The notes: a model not told the origin generated them from the sequence alone. A stretch of DNA of 64,000 nt from an uncultured Bacteroidota bacterium (GCA_902775135.1 CACYKY010000006.1:183432-247431); one strand, 5' to 3'. Positions 7,196 through 16,085 are shown, counted from the first letter of the stretch. Translations and numbers: made by a program.

Positions 7196-9364
7196 TTATT
7201 TATTAAGCAAGCGAACGGTATGCAGTTTGTTGTTGGCTGTGATGACAGTGAGAAGGAATGCTTGAATGTGTGAATGTGTTAATGCGTTAATGTGTGAGTG
7301 TTTGATAGTTTGAGTGGCGGTGAGGTCGAGAGTGTAGCGGCCTGTGCCATCGGCTGTGAGGCGCACCTGCTCGCGGCGGCCTGTGAGGTCGGTGAGCCAG
7401 GCGGTCTCAGCCAAGTTCTCGTCACATTCGATGGTGACCTTTCCCTGAGCGGGATTGGGGTAAACGCAGATATGTTGATACGTTGATACATCGTCTATAT
7501 CGGTGGGATAAGTGTACGGACTTGTCAGTACACGCATCATCCAAGTGGCCCAGACACCGACACTGTCGAGGGTGTGCCAGCCATCCTGGTTGTAGAACCA
7601 GCAACCGTCGGAATTACCGCTGTAGGAGGAGCGACAATATTGATTCCAATTGAATCCCAAGCCACTTTCTGTCTCGAAGACAATCCACAGGTCGGCGGTG
7701 GTATCGATGACGATAGTGCTGTCAATGACGAGGTCAAACCATCCCTGAGACCCACTAGGAATATTGTATACGTGTTGATAGAGAGGTGTACATCCGTTGG
7801 GAAGATCTCCACTATATATTTTCAGACTCACAGTATCTTCTACCATGGGATATTTTGTGTAGAATTGCACCACATCGATTTTGCGCTCACTGTGCAGGCT
7901 GCCTAAGGGGATGCGTATCCCCCACCGGGTGATGGTGGCTGTACCCCAATAGTCCCACATCGTATTAACGATGGAGTTGCAATGATAGAGTGTATCCATG
8001 CCAAGGCGACAGAAACGGGCGGTGTCGGAAAGACTTGCTGTTGCCGGGAGGTAATGGGGATTGTCGTTTATGCCGCTGCTCCAACCTGCGAAACGATAGC
8101 CTTCTTCGGCGTGAGCCGTGAGACTGACGCTGTCGGCGTAGGCATATTTCCCCCCGCCGGTACAATATCCAGCGATGGTGTCGGCAGCAATGGCTTGAAT
8201 GCTGACGGTGTCGCTTTCCTCGGTATTGGGACGGATGCCGATGACGGCTCTATGCCAAGCGAGGAAGGCGATATTGTCAGTGAGACAGATGGAGTCGACT
8301 GCATAGAAACCATCATACCGCCCGTTCCAGCCGAAATTGAAGTGCAGATAGTGATTCCCGTCGTACCCGTCAACCAAAAATGCATGGGGTCCCAAATCAT
8401 TAACATCCGTTGCTACATACAGTAGGGGACGGCCGGCATCGAGCTCTGCCAGCATCATGCCCATCCACTCCCCATCACTGTAGTTCGTACGGTCTACGCC
8501 TTGCAACTGGGGATGATAGCGGAAATGGATTCTCAAGGCTTGCCCGGCTGATGGTAATGAAGCATCCGAATTTGACCATTCATGGGCTCCACTTGACTTG
8601 GCGGAATAGCGCATTTTTACCGCCACACCACAGTCGTACATCAGGCGTGACACAGCATATATCTCGGCATCGCTGCTCAACGTATCGAGCACGTCGGGCA
8701 TCTGGCTCCACAGGTAGTACACGGTATCGAAATTTTCCGATAACCTCCCTATTGGACGCATTGTTTCTGTGTAACAGTCATACTCATACTGTCCCCATCC
8801 TCTGACGGGCCATTGCCAGTAATGCATAATCTGCGCCATCGCCGTCGCCACGCAACCTGTGACACACTGAGGATAAGGATATATCCAGTTGGAATCAAGC
8901 GGACACAATGTATTGTAAGGATAGGACTGCCCCCATCGGGCTGTCACCATCGGGGCCACGCCATTCTCTTTGGATTGAGACTCTGTGCCTGCTGTAAATG
9001 TTTTCCATGACGGGTGCTGTGGAAGGTTGTTCTGCCGCGCATACTCCACCACGTCAGAATAGTCCTGGAGAAGTGCTTTCACATGCGGAGGAAGGTTGCC
9101 TGACGGGAACGACGACTCGGTTGAGTATGCAAGCACCTGTCTCACCGCATCATCGGCAGGCAGCAACATGTATCCCTCCTCCCCGGCAAACAAATAAAGG
9201 TTTCCCTTAAAGTTCTTGGGGGTGATATCTTTCGCCACCGACTTCATACCTTTTGAGGAAAAGAAAGCCGTAGCTACAGCTCTTGCCGACAGAGAGTCAA
9301 CCTCTCTGGCTTGAGACGACAGAGACAGTGCTGTCGCAATGATGAGTGCAAAATACTTTTTCAA
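7196..9364 (-). CDS. C10 (streptopain/interpain-like) cysteine protease with T9SS sorting domain
   Basis: 722 residues: signal peptide, a propeptide of the Spi/C10 type (about 25-135), a C10 catalytic domain with Cys171 in VTGCVATAMAQ and His327 in LGPHAFLVDGYDG followed by LHFNFGWNG, an InlB-repeat-like module (GYRFAGWSSG, about 400-440), a beta-rich domain, and a T9SS sorting domain (ICVYPNPAQGK to VRLLNK). It should be secreted and surface-bound. The start codon is TTG, since no ATG is available between the upstream stop and the signal peptide. The sorting domain contains an insert encoded by seven tandem 8-bp repeats (7256-7311). The gene lies 5 nt after the T9SS protein gene and 4 nt before the TlpA gene, in one operon. 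Confidence 0.92.
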   Translation of the reverse strand: MKKYFALIIATALSLSSQAREVDSLSARAVATAFFSSKGMKSVAKDITPKNFKGNLYLFAGEEGYMLLPADDAVRQVLAYSTESSFPSGNLPPHVKALLQDYSDVVEYARQNNLPQHPSWKTFTAGTESQSKENGVAPMVTARWGQSYPYNTLCPLDSNWIYPYPQCVTGCVATAMAQIMHYWQWPVRGWGQYEYDCYTETMRPIGRLSENFDTVYYLWSQMPDVLDTLSSDAEIYAVSRLMYDCGVAVKMRYSAKSSGAHEWSNSDASLPSAGQALRIHFRYHPQLQGVDRTNYSDGEWMGMMLAELDAGRPLLYVATDVNDLGPHAFLVDGYDGNHYLHFNFGWNGRYDGFYAVDSICLTDNIAFLAWHRAVIGIRPNTEESDTVSIQAIAADTIAGYCTGGGKYAYADSVSLTAHAEEGYRFAGWSSGINDNPHYLPATASLSDTARFCRLGMDTLYHCNSIVNTMWDYWGTATITRWGIRIPLGSLHSERKIDVVQFYTKYPMVEDTVSLKIYSGDLPNGCTPLYQHVYNIPSGSQGWFDLVIDSTIVIDTTADLWIVFETESGLGFNWNQYCRSSYSGNSDGCWFYNQDGWHTLDSVGVWATWMMRVLTSPYTYPTDIDDVSTYQHICVYPNPAQGKVTIECDENLAETAWLTDLTGRREQVRLTADGTGRYTLDLTATQTIKHSHINALTHSHIQAFLLTVITANNKLHTVRLLNK
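7256..7311 (-). repeat. Seven tandem octamers inside a T9SS sorting domain
   Basis: Units read on the plus strand: GAATGCTT, GAATGTGT, GAATGTGT, TAATGCGT, TAATGTGT, GAGTGTTT, GATAGTTT. They encode the His/Thr/Ile-rich insert TIKHSHINALTHSHIQAF. The same octamer family occurs at 12212-12243. Confidence 0.85.
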
Positions 9365-9369
9365 AATAA

Positions 9370-11367
9370 TTATCGTGAAAAGATGTTGGATATTTTCATT
9401 AGTCTTATGCTGTGGGTCTTGCCGGAGGCTGTGGTTAATGTCAAAAGATAGGTGGCTTGCGGCTGGGCGTTAAGGTCTATGCTGTAGCGTCCGTCGCCTT
9501 CGGCCAGTAAGCGCACCTTTTCGCGGCGACCCATCATGTCGGTAACGTAGGCAGCGGTGATGGTTTCATTACATTTGATGTTCACCCTTTGATGGAAAGG
9601 ATTGGGATAGGCCACAAGGCCGTTGTCTTCTTCGGCTACAAGGATGCTCACATTTCCGGTGTCGATGGGAGGCTCAACATAGACGTAGGTGCTCATAAAG
9701 GCGGTATCGACGTATCTGGCGACGGCGGAGAAGTTGGCATCGCCGTGGAGGGTGATGTCGCCGAAGGTGGCATCGTCGTCGTATAACAGCATGCCGAGGT
9801 ATAGGATGCTGTCGCGCAGGGCGATGGGCCCCGGCTTGCTATTTGGCGAGATGGTCCGATAAGGCATGCCGCCAACCACATGGCCTGCGTAGTCGAAGAC
9901 CGTCAAACCGTGGCCAACTTGATAAATGCTGTTGCCAAGAAACTCGTTGCCAGGGATGCGAAGGTCGCTATAGTAGCGGCTTTGGAGGAAAATCCGGTTG
10001 CCCTTGCAGACGAGATTGCCGATGGAGTATCCACTAATATCGGATTGGGAGGCAGCAGGGACGATGCCGTAGGAGCGGAGCACGGGTCTATCGTCGGTCT
10101 GCTCGAAGACGAGGACGGCACTGCTGTTGCGCATATGGATGGGTGTGCCGTCGACCATCGGGATGGAGTAGAAGTTCAGCGTGTCGTAAAAAAAGCCACG
10201 AATGCTGGTCAGGCTCAGGAATATCAAGTTGCTGTCGTAGTCGAAGGCTACGTCGTGGAAGAAAGAGAGCGAAGGAGCATTCAAGTTAGGGTTGATGATG
10301 CTGTCGTCCAACGTGACCAGCCAATCGGGGGTCAGGTCATAGTCGAAACGCACCATCACACCTTTCTCTGTTACGGCGGGAGGGTAGGAGAACTCAAGGC
10401 CCTGGATGGAGTCGACAACGATGGTCTCGATGGAGTCGCGGCCAAGTCCTTCAATATATATCGTGCTGAGACAGTACACCTTCGAGTCGCGGTCCACCTT
10501 GGTATAGGTGGAGTTGATTTCGCATGCGTAGTTGTCGTTGCGGTCGAAGAGGTAACGGGCGGCGAGGAGGGTGTCGAAGTGGGGCGCGAACTTGAGCAGC
10601 TGTGGTGACCAACGCGGATGGTGGCCCGTGTTCTCATACAACGTTCCTACACAGCGGTGGTCAACCCAGAGTCGCACCCCCATGAGCGTGCCGGCCTCGA
10701 CCGAGGTCTCATCGTCAATATGGTCTTCAGCTTGCCGCGAAATGTAGATGTTGCCTTCCGCATCAAGGTCGAAAGAGGGATTAAGCAGATAGTATTTGAA
10801 AATATCGCTTCCTGTGGTATCGATATACGTCACCTGGAGGAAATGCTGCTCCAGCAAATTGCCCGAGAAGTCGAATACAATGTAGGCGGTGAACAATGCT
10901 CCCAAAGGAGATTGATCTTCGTTGGCTATGGGGTAGTCGCTCCAGCCGTGGAGCATGGTATCGAGATAGTAGCAGTAGTTGTTGTAAGGTGTCGACAACT
11001 CGACATTCACTAGGCAGGCAAAGGCCGTGTCGCCCAGTGGCTTGATGTCGTAGGGAATATTATATGCATAGTTACCGGTGTGTAACGCTTTTCTCCACAG
11101 CATTTCGCCGTCGGGAGAGATTTTGGCTATCACGGTGCCAATGGGCATGAGGTCATGGCTAATCGGCATCAGGGTTGTGTCGCCCCATGACGGAAAGCCC
11201 GAGAAGGCGCCGAGGATGTAGAGGTTGCCCACGCTATCGGTTACTGTGCCTTTGATGAAGCCATTCTCTCCAGTTGAGGAATAGCCTTCGGCCCAGTCAA
11301 AATGCTGGGCGCGGACGGTGAATGCGGTCAGCGCCAGAAGCGCAAGAAACAATGTGCTTTTCTTCAT
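9370..11367 (-). CDS. T9SS-exported beta-rich surface protein of unknown function
   Basis: 665 residues with a signal peptide (cleavage near VRAQHF) and a C-terminal type A sorting domain (YPNPFHQRVNIK onward, with MGRREKVRL). The body has repeated blade-like segments (SVGNLYILGAF, EGNIYISRQA, DSKVYCLSTI, DSNLIFLSLT, KGNRIFLQSR), which suggests an SBBP-like beta-propeller. I see no catalytic motif. Its sorting domain shares the GRREKVRL/GRREQVRL segment with the C10 protease encoded 5 nt downstream, so the two were probably shaped together. Third-protein, T9SS-protein and protease genes follow each other at 12 and 5 nt, in one operon. Confidence 0.8.
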   Translation of the reverse strand: MKKSTLFLALLALTAFTVRAQHFDWAEGYSSTGENGFIKGTVTDSVGNLYILGAFSGFPSWGDTTLMPISHDLMPIGTVIAKISPDGEMLWRKALHTGNYAYNIPYDIKPLGDTAFACLVNVELSTPYNNYCYYLDTMLHGWSDYPIANEDQSPLGALFTAYIVFDFSGNLLEQHFLQVTYIDTTGSDIFKYYLLNPSFDLDAEGNIYISRQAEDHIDDETSVEAGTLMGVRLWVDHRCVGTLYENTGHHPRWSPQLLKFAPHFDTLLAARYLFDRNDNYACEINSTYTKVDRDSKVYCLSTIYIEGLGRDSIETIVVDSIQGLEFSYPPAVTEKGVMVRFDYDLTPDWLVTLDDSIINPNLNAPSLSFFHDVAFDYDSNLIFLSLTSIRGFFYDTLNFYSIPMVDGTPIHMRNSSAVLVFEQTDDRPVLRSYGIVPAASQSDISGYSIGNLVCKGNRIFLQSRYYSDLRIPGNEFLGNSIYQVGHGLTVFDYAGHVVGGMPYRTISPNSKPGPIALRDSILYLGMLLYDDDATFGDITLHGDANFSAVARYVDTAFMSTYVYVEPPIDTGNVSILVAEEDNGLVAYPNPFHQRVNIKCNETITAAYVTDMMGRREKVRLLAEGDGRYSIDLNAQPQATYLLTLTTASGKTHSIRLMKISNIFSR

Positions 11368-11379
11368 GATATGATGTTT

Positions 11380-11928
11380 TTAGTGTTTTATTGCTGCGTC
11401 GATAGAATCCACCTTGTCCCAAGCGACATCCATCAGGGCATCGCGATTGCTCTTCACGTTACCGGTCTCGAATATGCAGACGACGCGGAGCAGTGGATAG
11501 ATATAAACCTGGACGTCATCGGGACGTGGGTCGTCGAACCCGATGGATTTCTCCGGGGTCTCGCGGTGGGCAGTCCTGACACTCACTCCTGCGGCCTCTT
11601 TATCTCTAAATATAGCCTTCACATCGTCAGGGATGTCGGGATTGTTAAGCAGTGCATCCAAATTCCTCGATATTCCATAAAGGCTGTCAATCTGCTGCCA
11701 GCCGCGGTCGTCCTCGGCTTCGAGCACGGTGACCGGGAGGCGCAGGGTGTCGTTAATAACCTTGTCCTGTACGTATGTGACGCGCACCCCCTCCAGCCGC
11801 ATGTCGGCAAAGTGGCGGTAGACGTCGCTGCACTCGTCGTGGCTCAGCGAGTGCGGAATGAACTTCCACGCCGCCGCGCCGCCCACAAGAAGCAGGGCCA
11901 AGAGTGCTATTATCGTACGGGTTTTCAT
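11380..11928 (-). CDS. Single-TM periplasmic protein, third member of sigma cassette 1
   Basis: 182 residues: a short cytoplasmic N-terminus, one TM helix (about 6-24), then a periplasmic domain with ECSDVYRHF and a VIND segment leading to EAEDDRGWQQID. It aligns without gaps over about 30 residues, ending in Gly-Trp, with the proteins at 61107-61547 and 63291-63791, which hold the same place after a sigma factor and a small membrane protein. It overlaps the small TM gene by ATGA (11925-11928). The role is unknown; position and topology suggest a periplasmic sensor or a regulator of the sigma/anti-sigma pair. Confidence 0.8.
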   Translation of the reverse strand: MKTRTIIALLALLLVGGAAAWKFIPHSLSHDECSDVYRHFADMRLEGVRVTYVQDKVINDTLRLPVTVLEAEDDRGWQQIDSLYGISRNLDALLNNPDIPDDVKAIFRDKEAAGVSVRTAHRETPEKSIGFDDPRPDDVQVYIYPLLRVVCIFETGNVKSNRDALMDVAWDKVDSIDAAIKH

Positions 11929-12203
11929 ATACTGGCAAAGAGGGTTTGGTCGATATTGTTAAGGGTTTCTGTGCGGGCTTGGGCGTCGCTGATGTAATGG
12001 CCGTCGGGTTTCGGCAGGGCTGTGACAACAACAAAGGCTATCACAGATGCGGCTATGACGGCATCGGTCACGAGGCGGTGGCGGCGACGACGATAGGCAC
12101 ACCAGTCTGGTAGGTCGATGTTGTGCTCGGCGGCGAGACGTAGGACTCGGTCGCTGTCGGTCTCTGGGCGGGTTATCAGTTGGAGTATTTCTTTCTCGGT
12201 CAT
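11925..12203 (-). CDS. Small single-TM protein, putative anti-sigma factor (cassette 1)
   Basis: 92 residues. An N-terminal cytoplasmic helix (about 1-45) ends in LPDWCAYRRRRHR, followed by one TM segment (about 47-66) and a short periplasmic tail. It lies 3 nt after the sigma gene. The homologue in cassette 2 (61557-61844) has LPTWARRRR at the same place. Size, topology and position fit a minimal anti-sigma factor, but no zinc-binding HxxxCxxC motif is present, so this is not a classical ZAS protein. Function is inferred from context only. Confidence 0.7.
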   Translation of the reverse strand: MTEKEILQLITRPETDSDRVLRLAAEHNIDLPDWCAYRRRRHRLVTDAVIAASVIAFVVVTALPKPDGHYISDAQARTETLNNIDQTLFASI

Positions 12204-12206
12204 AGT

Positions 12207-12743
12207 TTATTGATTGTTTGAATGCTTGAATGTTTGATTGTATGTGTGCTGGCGTAATTTTTCTATTATTGCACGTTGATGTTCGCGGATGGTGCGAGTT
12301 TTGAGGCCAAGCCGCTCGGCTATCTCAAGGTCGGTGAGGTCTTGCCGCATAAGGGCGAAGAGGCGTTGCTCGTCGGGCGTAAGGAGGGTGGCTAACTCAT
12401 CGAGGGTCTCGGCGACATCCCTGGGAGCGCGGACATCATCATCTGCAATATTAAACATCATGCGGTCTATACGGATATGTGTGCCCGCATTCCCAGGTTC
12501 TCTGTCGTGGTGAGAGAAGACGCTGCGACACTGCCAGACGACCCATGCGGCCTCTTGTAGCTTCGTTACATCTGGACGCAATGTGCCGTAATGTTCCCAC
12601 ATGGCAAGATAACACTCCTGCACGAGGTCGTCGCACAAACTCTCGTCCCCTGACGAACGCCACCAGCAGAGCCTGCGTATCAGCCCGCGGTGCCGCCCAA
12701 CCAGCAGCTCGAAGTTGTTGTATGTCGTCCTGTCATCTGCCAT
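12207..12743 (-). CDS. Sigma-70 family (ECF-like) sigma factor, cassette 1
   Basis: 178 residues with a region 2 (LVGRHRGLIRRLCWWRS to DLVQECYLAMWEHY) and a region 4 helix-turn-helix (LTDLEIAERLGLKTRTIREH). It should direct RNA polymerase to its own set of promoters. I chose the ATG at 12743; an upstream GTG at 12764 would add seven residues. The segment IRRLCWWRSSG is shared with the sigma factor at 61855-62337. It heads a six-gene operon to 5968. Its last residues (TYNQTFKHSNNQ) are encoded by tandem octamers, so the natural C-terminus was probably shorter. Confidence 0.9.
   Translation of the reverse strand: MADDRTTYNNFELLVGRHRGLIRRLCWWRSSGDESLCDDLVQECYLAMWEHYGTLRPDVTKLQEAAWVVWQCRSVFSHHDREPGNAGTHIRIDRMMFNIADDDVRAPRDVAETLDELATLLTPDEQRLFALMRQDLTDLEIAERLGLKTRTIREHQRAIIEKLRQHTYNQTFKHSNNQ
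12212..12243 (-). repeat. Four tandem octamers at the 3' end of the sigma gene
   Basis: Units on the plus strand: GATTGTTT, GAATGCTT, GAATGTTT, GATTGTAT. Same family as 7256-7311. They provide the last codons of the sigma factor. Confidence 0.8.
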
Positions 12744-13034
12744 GCAAGAGGCTTTTTTGCCCACATAATAACCACAATTTTTGGAATACGGTAGTCGCGG
12801 GGTGAAAATTTAGGTTTTTTTAACAGTTAGGTGGGTGTGGGAAATGTTTTATAGTGCACCCACGCTTGCCGTGGCGGTGGAGAGAATGGGTCTCTTTTCG
12901 TATTGGAGGTGATAATCTGATTGATTATGGATGTGGGGTTATGGGGCTCCACAACTACGATGCAACAGCACGTCATCGGCGAGAGATTTGATGATGTGGT
13001 GTGTCATGTTGAATCTGTTTCTAGTGGTCAATAA
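12744..13034. other. Intergenic region upstream of sigma cassette 1
   Basis: About 290 bp with no credible gene. It must hold the promoter of the sigma-led operon. A TTTTTTAACAG stretch at 12815-12825 recalls the TTTTAACATT motif between cassettes 2 and 3. I see no clear hairpin terminator for the gene at 13035, whose 3' end is on the other side. Confidence 0.5.
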
Positions 13035-14108
13035 TTATTGTGACTTTAGCCAATGCTGCAATGTCTTACATTCTTTTAGGAACATATCTCGGCTCACCAC
13101 TGTGTGTTTATACTTGCTATAGAGTTGTTGCAGGGCGGTGTTGACGGAGGTTGCTTTCATGAGGGACAAGCGATATGGTGCGGTATGGTAGATGGCAATG
13201 GACTCGTCCTGCGTCTCCACGCTGCGGATGTCGGCGATTGGCAACGATTTTTCGGCACGCTCCATCATCGCCTTGTAATATTCCACCTGCTCCTCGTAGC
13301 CACGTCCGCGGCTTTTGAGAAACTGAAGTTTGATGTATTCGTTCAGGCTTTCGCTCAGGGCGTAGTCGCGGTACTCGAAGAAGATGCCGTTGCCCCACCA
13401 TTGGTGCGCCACCTCGTGAGGAATCCACGAAAAGTCGGGTATCATCGTGTATACATCATAGAAATAATGCCCGAAGATTATCATATCCCTCAGCGACTGA
13501 CACATCACAAACTGCGGGTCACCAATCTCCACGATGTTCATCGGCTTTAAAGACAAGGAATCGCCGAAGAAGGTGCAGTAGAAGTTGTAGGAATCCACGA
13601 ACTCGCGGTAATAGGCGTCGGGATACTGTGTGGTATCGCTCGCAAGGCGGTAGAAATGGAAGGGACGAATGGGCGAATCGATTACCTTGCAGGCGTATTT
13701 GTCCTTCGGCAAGAGGACGAGGTGGATGTCGAACGAGGGAAGCCATTCTGTGCCGCCAAGGATGTAATAGTCGTCTGCCTTGATGTGTACCTGTGCCGTC
13801 AGCAGTTCGCCGTTAATGTGCGGGTACCAGTTGCCCTCGCGTCGCAACACGATGGCGCCGTCGGCCGTGCGGTAATCGACAAGCGGCAGGGAATAGGCGG
13901 TATCAACCTTGATGGGTTGTCCCGAATAGGTGGTGGTGTCGTAGGGGATGAGATAAAAGCCTGACACCCGCAGCGTGTCGCCCTCGATACGGAGGTTGAG
14001 GTTGTATTGTCTGTGGTCGACTAGCATCTGCGCCGGTGTGAGCGTGTCCTGCGCTGAAGCGACACTCATCGATAACACGAATAATAGCAATGTGTTTATT
14101 TTCTTCAT
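13035..14108 (-). CDS. Secreted M1-like metallopeptidase (short form)
   Basis: 357 residues, signal peptide ending SVASAQDT. The zinc motif HEVAHQWWGNG and a downstream EYRDYALSES place it in the M1 aminopeptidase (gluzincin) group. The third ligand Glu comes 17 rather than the usual 18 residues after the second His. It is much shorter than full M1 enzymes: only an N-terminal beta domain and the catalytic core are present, and I see no GAMEN exopeptidase motif. It may be a reduced peptidase or a chaperone-like relative. The start was set at the ATG before the signal peptide; the frame stays open further upstream. It lies 20 nt after the DUF6624-like gene. Confidence 0.82.
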   Translation of the reverse strand: MKKINTLLLFVLSMSVASAQDTLTPAQMLVDHRQYNLNLRIEGDTLRVSGFYLIPYDTTTYSGQPIKVDTAYSLPLVDYRTADGAIVLRREGNWYPHINGELLTAQVHIKADDYYILGGTEWLPSFDIHLVLLPKDKYACKVIDSPIRPFHFYRLASDTTQYPDAYYREFVDSYNFYCTFFGDSLSLKPMNIVEIGDPQFVMCQSLRDMIIFGHYFYDVYTMIPDFSWIPHEVAHQWWGNGIFFEYRDYALSESLNEYIKLQFLKSRGRGYEEQVEYYKAMMERAEKSLPIADIRSVETQDESIAIYHTAPYRLSLMKATSVNTALQQLYSKYKHTVVSRDMFLKECKTLQHWLKSQ

Positions 14109-14128
14109 GTCGTTATTTCTTTGCGTAT

Positions 14129-15847
14129 CTATCTTGCTGGCGGCAGACATGCTGCGCGGCGGCGCTCGTCGAGAGTCTTCGGTTTGGCAGTACGGATATG
14201 CTTGTCGGTTGTCGGCCGAGCCGACGGCACACCAGCGGCAAGGGTTCCGTACCAGTCTTTGCCGTGGAGGCGATAGTAGGTGCGGTCGTAGAGCGATGCG
14301 TAATCCTCGGCGTGGAGGTTGCCGCGCTCCACTTCGCGCCAAAGGAGGGCGAAGAACTCTTCGTAGTCGCCTTTGGTCAGTTCGTCGGTCATCTTCTGCA
14401 ACAAGGGATAGGCGTGGTTCCATGCGTCGAGTTCGTAGCGGTGGTAGTTCTTTCCGCTTCGAAGCAGGGCCTCGAAGTCGGCGCGGCTGGCGAGGGCGGC
14501 AGCGAGCTCGGCGTCGTCCTCGTGGTTGAGGTAGCGCAGGTACTCGTCGCGCAGGTTGGCGTAGTCGGCCAGCAGGGGCACAGAGAGCGTGTCGGGCAGC
14601 GAATCGAGCCAAGCGTCCGGCTCATAGCCGCAGAGCACCATGCGCTCCAGTACCTCATAATGGCTGATGTAGCAGTACTGGTCCCCCACGCACTCGCTGT
14701 GCAGAAGGCATTCCAGGTAGTGCTTCAGGTCGCGCACAAAGGGATAGTGGTTCGAGAACCGTGAGCAGAAGATGGGAATTGCTGCGCAGTAATCGCCCGC
14801 AGCGCTGTATGCTACGGCATCCGTCACCCCCTGCTGCATGTCCATAGGCAGGAGCGAAAACTGGTCGCCGAGGTAGTAGTATCGCACATAATCGTCCCCC
14901 ATCTCTGTCAGCGGCTTGTCACTGTCCAGCATTCCATCTTCGCTCGAGGATTTCAGATAGCCTTCGATATAGTCCTCCAACGGCGGCATAAGCATTTGTT
15001 CGCGTCGCAGGTTGACATTCTTGATGTCGGCCACAGGGCATTGCCACACAGTGCGGTTGTTCTCGCTGGTGGAAGAGAACTGCGTGCCGTAAAGCTGTGG
15101 CAGGCCGCGCCCTGTGCGCAGACGGTCTTCGAGGTAGGCCAGATTCGACGGGTCGGCGTTGGTGTCCGCCACCGCTTGACGCAGTTGCTTGACGTAGCCG
15201 TACTGAAACCACGGATGCATGTGCTGCGCGACGAGCCAGGCGTCGGCAGAGCCATAGGAGCAGACACGGTCCCATGAGGGGAAGCCCAGGGTGTCGATCA
15301 GCCACTTCAGCTTCACCAAGTTGGCCGAGTCCACCTCATGCATCCTGCGTCCGAGCGAATCTTCCTCGGCAGGCGTGAGCGAGCGGTTGTGGAAAGCACG
15401 GCGTGCCGCTTGGTCTTCCTGTTGCATCTGGTGGAGGGTTTCGGCATAGCTGTAGTCCTTCCTGCTGTGGACGGCCTGCAGGATGGAGTCCAGTTCCGGC
15501 CACCAGTCGCAGTCCTTCAAAAACTTGTATTGGTCTACGTAGTAGAACACCAGCGGATTCCACCCTTTCCACCTGACCACGCGGAAGGCCAGCCGCTTGA
15601 ATGTCGCCGTGTCGCCGCATTGCAAGGCGGCCTCCATGTAGTTCATCTCTTGCTGGCGGACAGGGATATATCCATCGAACAGGGAATCCATTCGCGCATA
15701 TAGTTCCATCTTCTCGCAAGGCGTCATGTCAGCAAGTGACTGCTCGCGGATGTCCAAATATGCCTTCCATTGTTCTGACTGGGCATTGGCGACAAACGAG
15801 GACACAACAAGTGCCGCCAGCAGCATGATTCTCTTGGTTGCTTTCAT
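14129..15847 (-). CDS. Secreted protein with DUF6624-like domain
   Basis: 572 residues, signal peptide ending FVANAQSE. Residues about 130-270 match the DUF6624 pattern: LDTLGFPSWDRV, AWLVAQHMHPWFQ, YLEDRLRTGRGLPQLYGTQF. The rest is helical. Function is unknown. The C-terminus carries GVPSARPT followed by a basic tail, encoded across a palindromic repeat (14211-14233) also found in the gene at 16086-16829, so the tail looks acquired. It probably forms an operon with the M1-like peptidase gene. Confidence 0.75.
   Translation of the reverse strand: MKATKRIMLLAALVVSSFVANAQSEQWKAYLDIREQSLADMTPCEKMELYARMDSLFDGYIPVRQQEMNYMEAALQCGDTATFKRLAFRVVRWKGWNPLVFYYVDQYKFLKDCDWWPELDSILQAVHSRKDYSYAETLHQMQQEDQAARRAFHNRSLTPAEEDSLGRRMHEVDSANLVKLKWLIDTLGFPSWDRVCSYGSADAWLVAQHMHPWFQYGYVKQLRQAVADTNADPSNLAYLEDRLRTGRGLPQLYGTQFSSTSENNRTVWQCPVADIKNVNLRREQMLMPPLEDYIEGYLKSSSEDGMLDSDKPLTEMGDDYVRYYYLGDQFSLLPMDMQQGVTDAVAYSAAGDYCAAIPIFCSRFSNHYPFVRDLKHYLECLLHSECVGDQYCYISHYEVLERMVLCGYEPDAWLDSLPDTLSVPLLADYANLRDEYLRYLNHEDDAELAAALASRADFEALLRSGKNYHRYELDAWNHAYPLLQKMTDELTKGDYEEFFALLWREVERGNLHAEDYASLYDRTYYRLHGKDWYGTLAAGVPSARPTTDKHIRTAKPKTLDERRRAACLPPAR
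14211..14233. repeat. Palindromic repeat, copy 1 (encodes GVPSARPT)
   Basis: GTCGGCCGAGCCGAC followed by GGCACACC. It is identical to 16111-16133 except for one base inside the palindrome loop. Both copies lie within the last codons of a gene and in the same frame. Confidence 0.75.
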
Positions 15848-15895
15848 AAATTCGTTTTCTTAATCAAAGCCTATTGTGGGCTTTTGTATATAAGA

Positions 15896-16063
15896 CGCGG
15901 AAGTGCCGTTCTTGGCTCACCTTTTAACATTTATTTATATATTTTTAACATTTCAGGCGGCTGTTATCGTTAAATCACCGCCGAAGGATCACAGATGGAT
16001 CATAGAAGGGAGTAAGAAGAAGCCCCGCAGGAATGATCTACAGGGATTCTTCTATTCACAAGC
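15896..16063. repeat. Intergenic element A, copy 1
   Basis: About 170 bp resembling 17011-17168. Shared blocks: GGAAGTGCCGTT, two TTTTAACATTT boxes, CAGGCGGCTGTTAT, a GGCGG/CCGCC pair, a short hairpin and TTCTTCTATTCACAAGC. It lies just downstream of the beta-barrel gene and upstream of the DUF6624-like gene (both minus strand). Confidence 0.8.
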
Positions 16064-16085
16064 TTATTGTCACAACCCAAAGCTT

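Noticed and set aside
12764..12764. GTG start for the cassette 1 sigma factor
   Set aside because: Possible, but the ATG at 12743 gives a cleaner N-terminus (MADDRTTYNNFELLV) aligning with the other sigma factors.
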